From Flaveria trinervia (Eukaryota; Streptophyta; Magnoliopsida; Asterales; Asteraceae), in contig CM046442.1 of NCBI GenBank assembly GCA_025506515.1, positions 12,615,406-12,679,405 of the forward strand: DNA of 64,000 bases, in the 5' to 3' direction. Positions 56,379 through 64,000 of this stretch are shown here, one piece after another (the first letter of the stretch is position 1; the number at the start of each line of letters is the position of its first letter). The notes under the pieces were generated by a model. It was not told the DNA's origin. It saw only the letters and a program-made list of their open reading frames with translations, and did not search any database. Made by a program: the position numbers and the translations under genes.

Positions 56379-58873
56379 TGTAAGGCCCCTTCCCGGGACG
56401 CTTACAGCTGGTCCTTCATCGCACATAAAACATATATTTTTATCATCTTTCATAAAGTGTTGTAGCAGAAATATTAAAAACAACATTTTTATTTCGTCAA
56501 AATGCTTTTCCAAAATAATACAACTGTTCATTACACAATGTCGTTTTTACATTTCATTACAAAAGCATTATAGCAATGGATGCCATGCCAAAAGAACTGA
56601 TTAGTCGCTCTGTGCCATCCTCAGCAACATACCTGCCAACTGGAAACACATCAAAGTCAGCGTTGCTGAGTGAGTTCTAGTTTTAAAGAAAACGTACTTT
56701 AATTCCTTTGTAAAACCTTTCCTTAATTCCGTACGCGATCACACAACATACATACACAGAGATAATATAATTATTATTTTCTTTACGTTCGTTACATTCT
56801 TCATCCGTTTCATTCATTCATAACATCCTTTCTTCTGTTTGTTCATTTCATACATATCGCACTTTTCGCACAAATCGCACCTTCATATCTTCGTACCCGA
56901 CGTACATATCGCACAAATCTCACACATAAGGTAGCCGAAAATCGCACGCTACATAGCATACAGTAAATACCACATCGCATGTATCGGAGCAGTTACCAAA
57001 ACTGAACTCCCACTGTGTCTATAGTCCCTTATGCCATCCATCGTAGATATCGGACAAATCGCACCAACGGAGTGGTGACCAAGACCGACTCCCCCTGTGT
57101 GTGTGAGAACTCTTAGGGTTTAGCCAGAATCGCACGCCATCTCATGGGTTAGCCAAAATCGCACGCTACATAACACACAGCAAATACCACATCGCACGTA
57201 TCGGAGCAGTTACCAAAACTGAACCCCATACTGTGTGTATGAACCCACATGAGGAAGCCAAAATCGCACGCTACATAGCACACAATAAATACCACATCAC
57301 ACGTATCAGAGCAGTTACCAAAATTGAACTCCCTACTATGTCTATGTCCCCTTATGAGTTTGCCAAGATCGCATGCTATAAATACACACACAGTTGAGCT
57401 AACAACTCTCAACGAGTTGCGAACCTCCTTCCTTACTCTTGAAAGCCATCCTTGCTCTCATTCCTCCGTTCATGCTTACATTCATTCATTACGTTCCTTT
57501 TTTCATTATCTTCATTTTACTTTACATAATACTTTCATTACATTCATTAACATTCAACGTAAAGTCACAGGACAGATAAACATACATAATAATAAGGAAC
57601 ATAAAAACATACAACATCAATCACACAAGACAACATCGCACACCCATATTATAAATCATGCATAACATACAACATGCACAAATACACAAAATCAATGTTA
57701 CACGAATCAAGCGCATCACCACATATAACCATATTGCATCACACATCATCATACATCACATCATCATCATCATCAGCTCATCATCATACATCATCTTAAA
57801 TCATCCATACCCATCACATCACCAACAACCCCAAAGGTCCGAGTCTACGTCCGCACTTTCCCGAAAGTCAGACAATACTATGGTCATTCGGGCGTATGGA
57901 CCCTATTCGGTCGCATAGTCTTCCACGCATATGAGAAAACTCAGGCGAATGGACCTCCAGTAGCATAGCCACCAATCGCATACTTCCCATGCGAATGAAC
58001 CTCAATCGCATGACATCTGGGCATATAGACCTCAGTCGCATGACCTTCATGCGAATGGCCCTCAGTCGCACCGCTTTCGTGCGTATGAACCTCAACCGCA
58101 TGACTCACAGGCGTATGGCCTCCAGTCACATGACCTTCATCCGCATTTCCTTCAGTCGCATGACCTTCATCCGCATTTCCTTCAGTCGCATAGCCCTCAT
58201 GCGTATGACCTTCGGTCGCACTACTTTCGTGCGAATGAATCTCATTCGCACACCTTTCGTGCGTATGGACCCAGTCACACCTCATTCAAACGCATGGACC
58301 TCTAGGAGCATAGCCCTAGCTGGTTGCAGAATGCAGTTCATCCCGAACTGCAGCTTTCAAGTTTGACCTCGAAACTCTTCCAAACCTCTTTTGAGCTCAA
58401 ATCAACCATTCTAAACCTTGAGGAGGCATACCACCACACCATTCAAGCACAACCAAACCTGAAATCAAGCCCCAACGAATTATACATATACACATACATA
58501 CACAAACGGGATTTCACCCAAAATACCCAAAAATGATTTTCAGATGTGTTCCAGTCCCAAAATCATTCAAAAACATGTAAAAGAGGGGTCCTAGAAATCA
58601 CATAAACGATTCCATCGAGCAGAGTTTCGATTTTACCCGCTACACGATGATTTTCACGCTCAAATCCACCCGAACCAAGCTTTTCTCCTCTTTTTCTCCT
58701 TCTCTTCTCCGTTGGCTGAGTTTTGGAAAGAATGGGGAGGGTGTGGGCTGACCTCCCCCTTTTACCCTCCCACTCATCCAAGTTTCTTCCCGTTTTGGCA
58801 GTTTGGTCCCTCGACTTTGGACTTTATTTCTTTTCGTCTTTCATCGGCTTCAAAGAAAATTTCCAGTGTTACA
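56379..58873 (-). repeat. 3' LTR of element G
   Basis: Minus-strand start TGTAACACTGG at 58873, end GGCCTTACA at 56379. It contains a tandem unit of about 105 bp (starts near 56931, 57148, 57253, partial near 57359) and a CAGTCGCAT/GCGAATGG motif field at 57880-58320. Confidence 0.9.
57880..58320. repeat. CAGTCGCAT / GCGAATGGACC motif field in the left G LTR
   Basis: Degenerate ~15-bp words alternate (CAGTCGCATGACC, TTCATGCGAATGG, CGTATGGACC) at spacing of 15-30 bp. The same field is at 62740-63185 in the other LTR. The words resemble those of element A. Confidence 0.8.
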
Positions 58874-58896
58874 AGTCCACCCCCTTATATAGGTTT
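58874..58896 (-). promoter_or_regulatory. Polypurine tract of element G
   Basis: Minus strand AAGGGGGTGGACT directly before the 3' LTR start TGTAACAC. Confidence 0.6.
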
Positions 58897-58929
58897 CTTC
58901 CCCGAAACCTGTTATTCATTAAACCATCA

Positions 58930-59080
58930 TGGGCAATACTGTCTCATCTCTTTTCCAGTCTCCCACCTGGAATTCAAGCAGTCTACGTTGTTTATCAACA
59001 TACGACTTCTTGTCTATCTTTGGCTACACTCATCAGGGCTTTGATTCTTTCGAGCTGCTCAGTCGTAGCCTCAATCACCT
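58930..59080 (-). pseudogene. pol: Element G integrase C-terminal fragment
   Basis: Minus strand TTEQLERIKALMSVAKDRQE (about 59070-59010), then LLEFQVGDW after stops. It matches the region after the gypsy integrase core, just before the 3' end of pol. Broken by stops. Confidence 0.6.
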
Positions 59081-59084
59081 CAAT

Positions 59085-59215
59085 ACTTCCCATACGGCAT
59101 TTGGTGCTCGACCTTCACTTGTAAACAAGTAAAGCATTTACTCGCGTACTCCACCATACCCGGCCACCAATAATCTTTACTCGGTTCTCGGTACATCTGA
59201 CAATTGGGATGTTAG
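59085..59215 (-). pseudogene. pol: Element G integrase zinc-binding fragment
   Basis: Minus strand KMYREPSKDYWWPGM and SKCFTCLQVKVEHQ, the second half of the HHCC integrase domain (both cysteines present). It directly abuts the protease-RT linker upstream and the integrase C-terminus downstream, marking two internal deletions. Confidence 0.7.
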
Positions 59216-59600
59216 TGTACCCACATACCTTACATCGGCTAAGTAGACAACACATCCACGCCTCATGCACTTTCCTGCTACCGCCGTCAAAATCACCTTC
59301 GGAATAGTCATGACTCGATCACTTGAACCGTCACCGTGATCCCGTCAGGCGCTGTCAACCGTATCCTCTTTTGCGGCACACAATGTTCACTTCGTAGTCC
59401 GCCAAAAAATCCACTCCTAGGACCACATCAAATGGCGTACCTATATCCTTACTACTAACAGTCAGTTTAGCATAGAAAGCAGTAGGAATAAAATTTTTAC
59501 TAAATCCAAAATCGAATAACACCAAGGCTAAAGGTTGATTTACTAGAAACATGCCTGACATAACATCGGGGTCCGCCCTAGCCTCCTCCTGCATCATCGT
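59216..59600 (-). pseudogene. pol: Element G protease and protease-RT linker
   Basis: Minus strand LVLFDFGFSKNFI (the usual D-S-G-A is D-F-G-F, so the active site is lost), VVLGVDFLADYEVN, then a linker with RLTAPDG and KCMRRGCVVYLADV in a second frame. RT should follow but is absent. Confidence 0.75.
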
Positions 59601-60876
59601 GTAGGCGCTTCGTTTGCCCTTTGTCCTTCTCCCCCGGTCCTTTTCACTCCCAAACCTTCTGCCCTTGGCTTCTTACAGTCCCTATTTATGTGGCCAATTT
59701 CTCCACAATTGTAACATCTCACAGTCCCACATTCTCTAGCCATATGACCAGGCTTGCCACACTTGAAGCAAGTATTTGGTCCCCTTTTTCATTCTCCCAA
59801 ATGCTCCATCTCGCATTTACCACATCTATCCGACCCCGCACCAGGTGTGACCACACGACGGTCATTCCCCCGTGCGTGCTTATTATTCGTCGGAACACCA
59901 CCCCGTCCTGTTCTCTTCCCCCTCCAATTCTGGTCTCCGTCACCTTTCTCACTGTCTTCAGCCACCACCACTACAGTTCTCTCCTCATACAACCTCCCCG
60001 CCAAATCGACTGTCGACCTAAACATGCTCGGTCGAGCAGCGATCATGTGCCTATGGATATCCGCCGGCAAGTCCTGAATATACCTCTTGATCTTTCGTGA
60101 AAGAGGTGTCACCTCATCCGGCACCAGCCGTGCATTTTGTTGAATTTGGTGGTGTACTACTGCTGCGTCATTGTTCCCGCCTCCAGCTGCAGGAACTCTC
60201 TTTCAACTTTATCCATCTCACGATGAGGACAGAACTCCTCAATCACCAGCCTTTTCAACTCTGACCATTTCATCCTTCCGATAACCCGACTACCCTCAAC
60301 TTGGACTATATTGTCCCACCAGCACAACGCTGAGTCCACGAAAGGGTGGGCAGCAAACTTTACCTTCTGGTCTTCCCGGCACTCGCTGATGTTCAGAACA
60401 GCATCCATTTCTCTCACCCATCAGTGAGCAGTAGCAGTAGTGCCATTACCATCAAAAGTTGGGGGCTTGCATCATTGAAACGCCCCGTAGTTACAGCCTC
60501 GTTCCACCTCCGGCGCTGGCTCTTCCTCTTCTTCTTCCTCTTCGTCATCGGAGAAAACCGTTTTAGTCTCGGGTCGTCTCCTTTCGCTCGCAGGTCTACT
60601 CCTTTCCTTTCTCTCCCCATCTCTAATAGCCTTTATCACTTCGGTCACTACAGACGGTAGGATTGTCTGCACGACCTGATGCACTTCCTCCATAACCGCC
60701 TCTCTCATCGAGGCCCTCAGATTAGCATTCTCATCACCGCCCTCCAGATGAGGGGTCTCGGGTTCTTCATGAACCACTTTCTCCACTCTAGGTCTTCCTC
60801 TTGTGACTCGTGGTTCAGCACCATGTCCACCACCACCTCCACCACGTGAAGCTTTAGAAGATCTACCCCCAGCCAT
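59601..60876 (-). pseudogene. gag: Element G gag
   Basis: The ATG is at 60876 on the minus strand (MAGGRSSKASRGGGG), about 340 bases after the primer site. An Arg/Glu-rich N-terminus with an acidic run is followed by a gypsy-type gag core (VDSALCWWDNIV, about 60330; EFCPHREMDKVEREFLQLEAG, about 60220). A cysteine/histidine knuckle region near 59690-59760 is present in broken form. Shifts and stops occur near 60470, 60160 and 59950. Confidence 0.75.
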
Positions 60877-61216
60877 CTTCTAACACACATAGAAAGATTC
60901 AAACACCAACACGGTCATTCAAGGGAACAACTCAATTTATGTCAAGTATAGTAAGTCCCTAATTACAGTGGCCAGTTGTGATTAGCCACTTACTTTACTC
61001 TTCATACCCCAAGCATTACCTGTCCTGACTATATCAGTATCTAAACCTATCAGCTACACATAAACCACATAACATGTGCACATAATACCGGTTAACATTA
61101 CAAAAATAACCGATGGCACGCAGCTACTCAGATTGGCATCCCTTCCCTTTCCGTCCCATTCTTAGTTTAAGTTAAGGTTTATTTTAAAAAAAAATTACCA
61201 ATTTCACTTAAACTTT

Positions 61217-61229
61217 GGCTCTGATACCA
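61217..61229 (-). promoter_or_regulatory. Primer binding site of element G
   Basis: Minus-strand TGGTATCAGAGCC, three bases inside the 5' LTR end; complementary to initiator tRNA-Met. Confidence 0.95.
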
Positions 61230-61232
61230 ACT

Positions 61233-63725
61233 TGTAAGGCCTCGTTCCTGAGACGCTTACAGCTAGTCCTTCATCGCACATAAAACATATATTTTTATCA
61301 TCTTTCATAAAAGCATTGTAGCGGAAACATTAAAAATAACATTTTCATTTCATCAAAATGCTTTTGAAAAATAATACAACCGTTCATTACACAATATCAT
61401 TTTTACATTTCATTACAAAAGCATTATAACAATGGATGCCATCCCAAAAGAACTGAGTAGTCGCACCGTGGCATCCTCAGCAACATACCTGCCAACTGGA
61501 AACACATGAAAGTCAGCGTTGCTGAGTGAGTTCTAGTTTTAAAGAAAACATAATTTACTTCCTTTATAAAACCATTCGTTAATTTCGTACGCGATCATAA
61601 AACATACATACACAGAGATAATATAATTATTATCTTCTTTACGTTTGTTACATTCTTCATCCGTTTCATTCGTTCATAACATCCTTTCTTCCGTTCGTTC
61701 ATTTCATACATATCGCACTTTTAGCACAAATCGCACCTTCGCATCTTCGTACCCGAAGTACATATCGCACAAATTGCACACATAAGGTAGCCAAAATCGC
61801 AGGATACATAGCACACAGTTAATACCACATCGCACGTATAGGAGCAGTTACCAAACTAAACTCCCACTGTGTCTATAGTCCCTTATGCCATCCATCGTAC
61901 ATATCACACAAATCACACCAACGGAGTGGTGACCAAGACCTACTTCCCGTGTGTGTGTGAGAGCTCTTAGGGTTTAGCCAGAATCGCACGCCATCTCATG
62001 GGTTAGCCAAAATCGCACGCTACATAACACACAGCAAATATCACATTGCACGTATCGGAGCAGTTACCAAAACTGAACCCCCTACTGTGTGTATGAACCC
62101 ACATGAGGTAGCCAAAATCGCACGCTACATAGCACACAATAAATACCACATCACACATATCGGAGCAGTTACCAAAACTGAACTCCCTACTGTGTCTATG
62201 TCCTCTTATGAGTTAGCCAAGATCGCACGCTATAAATACACACACAGTTGAGCTAACAACTCTCAATGAGTTTTGAACCTCCTTCCTTACTCTTGCAAGC
62301 CATCCTTGCTCTCATTCCTTCGTTCATGCTTACATTCATTCATTACGTTCCTCTTTTCGTTATCTTCCACTTTACGTTACATAATACTTTCATTACATTC
62401 ATTAACGTTCAACGTAAAGTCACGGTAAAAGATAAACATACATAATAATAGGGAACATAAAAACATACAACATTAATCACACAAGGCAACATCGCACACC
62501 CATAATATACATCATGCATAACATACAACATGCACAAATACATAACATCAATATTACACAAATCATGTGCATCACCACATATAACAATACGGCATCACAC
62601 ATCATCATACATCACATCATCATCATCATCAGCTCATCATCATACATCATCTTAGATCATCCATACCCATCACATCATCAACAACCCCAAAGGTCCGAGT
62701 CTACATCCGTACTTTCCCGAAAGTCAGACAATACTATGGTCAGTTGGGCGTATGGATCCTATTCGGTCGCATAGTCTTCCATGCATATGAGAACACTCAG
62801 GCGAATGGACCTCCAGTCACATAGCCTCTAATTGCATACTTCCCATGCAAAAGAACCTCAATCGCATGACATCCGGTGTATAGACCTCAGTCGCATGACC
62901 TTCATGCGAATGGCCCTCAGCCGCACCCCTTTCGTGCGTATGAACCTCAATCGCACAACTCATATGCATATGGACTCCAGTCGCATGACCTTCAGTCGCA
63001 TGACCTTCATTCGCATTTCCTTCAGTCACATGACCTTCATCCGCATTTCCTTCAGTCGCATAGCCCTCATGCGTATGACCCTCAGTCGCACTTCTTTCGT
63101 GCGAATGAATCTCAGTCACACACCTCTCATGTGTATGGACCCAGTCGCACCTCATTCGAACGCATGGACCTCCAGTCACATAGCCCTAGCTAGGTGCAGA
63201 ATGCAGTTCATCCTGAACTGCAGCTGTCAAGTTCGACCTCCAAACTCTTTCAAACCTCTTTTGAGCTCAAATCAACCATTATAAGCCTTAGGGAAGCATA
63301 CCACCACACCATTCAACCAAGCCCGAAATCAAGCCCCAAATGAATCATACATATACACATACATACACAAACGGGATTTCACCCAAAATACCCAAAAATG
63401 ATTTTCAAGTGTGTTCCAGCCCCAAAATCATTCAAAAGAGGGGTCCTAGAACTCACATAAACGATCCCGTCGAGTAGAGCTTCGATTTGACTCGCTACAC
63501 GACGATTTTCACGCTCGAATCCACCGAACCAAGATTTTCTCCTCTTTTTCTCCTTCTCTTCTCCCTTGGCTGAGTTTTGGCAAGAATGGGGAGGGTGTGG
63601 GCTACCCTCCCCCTTTTATACTCCCACTCATCAAAGTTTCTTCCCATTTTGGTAGTTTGTTCCCTCAACTTTGGACTTTATTCTTTTCTTCTTCCGTCGG
63701 CTTCAAACAATTTCCGGGTGTTACA
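61233..63725 (-). repeat. 5' LTR of element G
   Basis: Minus-strand start TGTAACACCCGG at 63725, end GGCCTTACA at 61233. A TATAAAAG on the minus strand at 63613-63620 may be its promoter; the left LTR has lost it. The motif field at 62740-63185 would then be transcribed. Confidence 0.9.
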
Positions 63726-63730
63726 TATGA

Positions 63731-64000
63731 AACCGTTTTCTATTTTTAAAACCTGTTCAAACACATACCAAACATTATGTCCAAAATCTAAAATTGATGC
63801 AATAATTATTTTTCAATCTACCTTTCGTTTTTTAGCATTCTCTAAACGTCCTAATTTTTTGTAATTAATTCCAACCTCAAGTTATTGTTCTTTTTAACAT
63901 TTAGACATCACATTAATTCTTGACATTCAAGTTTTCTTATGTACTCTACAACCATCACTATACTTGTGAGTTTTCCATGTGAGTATTTCTTTACCCTTTT
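63731..64000 (+). repeat. 3' LTR of element D, last visible segment
   Basis: Resumes at AACCGTTTTCTATTTT, collinear with 40657-40924 of the 5' LTR, and leaves the window. Confidence 0.9.

Larger units (their letters stand above)
56379..63725 (-). mobile_element. Element G: Ty3/gypsy retrotransposon with deleted RT, minus strand
   Basis: Two LTRs of about 2.49 kb (61233-63725 as 5' LTR, 56379-58873 as 3' LTR) flank only 2.36 kb of internal DNA. It reads, on the minus strand, gag, protease, linker, integrase zinc finger, integrase C-terminus. RT, RNase H and the integrase core are missing, so it is non-autonomous. Perfect TATGA duplications. LTR divergence in sampled segments is about 7 percent by eye. 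Confidence 0.9.
56374..63730. repeat. Target site duplication of element G (TATGA at both ends)
   Basis: TATGA at 56374-56378 and 63726-63730. The uninterrupted D LTR reads TTTTATGAAACCG once near 40650. Confidence 0.95.
39186..64000 (+). mobile_element. Element D: large non-coding LTR retrotransposon (LARD-like), interrupted by C and G
   Basis: 5' LTR 39186-41575, tRNA-Met primer site 41579-41591, 1.2 kb internal region, 3' LTR from 42803. The 3' LTR is split by element C (44200-56300) and element G (56379-63725) and leaves the window about 650 bp before its end. No gag or pol was found, so it depended on another element. The end of the internal region (TTTCGGGACGAAATTTATT) resembles the 3' part of Ty3/gypsy elements. 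Confidence 0.85.

Noticed and set aside
57868..58366. Overlapping ORFs in both strands of the G LTR (His/Met/Arg-rich)
   Set aside because: They arise from the CAGTCGCAT motif field, occur in all frames and lie in an LTR.

Overview
This 64 kb window looks like repeat-dense intergenic DNA from a eudicot plant nuclear genome. I see no intact host gene. Transposable elements of nearly every plant class are nested in one another, and every long coding trace I can identify is transposon-derived or a captured gene fragment. The LTR and third-ORF style reminds me of Asteraceae genomes, but that is a recollection-based inference with low confidence.

Layout. (1) 1-12272: element A, a Ty1/copia element of SIRE/Maximus type cut by the left window edge: gag, an intermediate coiled-coil ORF, protease-integrase-RT-RNase H, a repeat-rich spacer, a third ORF (ORF3) and a 3' LTR. 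(2) 12273-26341: a Mutator-like (MULE) transposase gene. Element A abuts its 5' side, and element B (12893-25311, 5-bp target duplication TATTG) has inserted into one of its introns. B is a complete young copia element with the same gene order as A. (3) 26640-39185: small DNA transposons. These are a GRF zinc-finger relic, a CACTA MITE with duplication TGA, three Helitron 3' ends, a (TA)n-embedded inverted-repeat element, an 880-bp foldback, a Pack-MULE-like element carrying a glycoside hydrolase 17 fragment, and a hAT-like MITE. (4) 39186-64000: element D, a non-coding large LTR retrotransposon. Its 3' LTR was hit twice: by copia element C (44200-56300, duplication TTTCA) and by G (56379-63725, minus strand, duplication TATGA), an internally deleted Ty3/gypsy element. 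Only 73 bp of D lie between them, and D runs off the right edge.

How the parts relate. A, B and C share an unusual organisation. Gag carries a CCHC knuckle; a second ORF with coiled coil and a second CCHC knuckle lies between stop codons; pol follows; then comes a 0.6-2.3 kb spacer and ORF3. The spacer before ORF3 carries a TATA box and the same short inverted-motif vocabulary as that element's own LTR, so it looks like an internal promoter for ORF3. In A the gag stop is fused to a consensus splice donor, and an acceptor lies just before protease in the correct phase. These are the best candidates for undescribed biology here. Elements A, C, D and G are decayed. B has nearly identical LTRs but many single-base frameshifts, some of which may be consensus errors.
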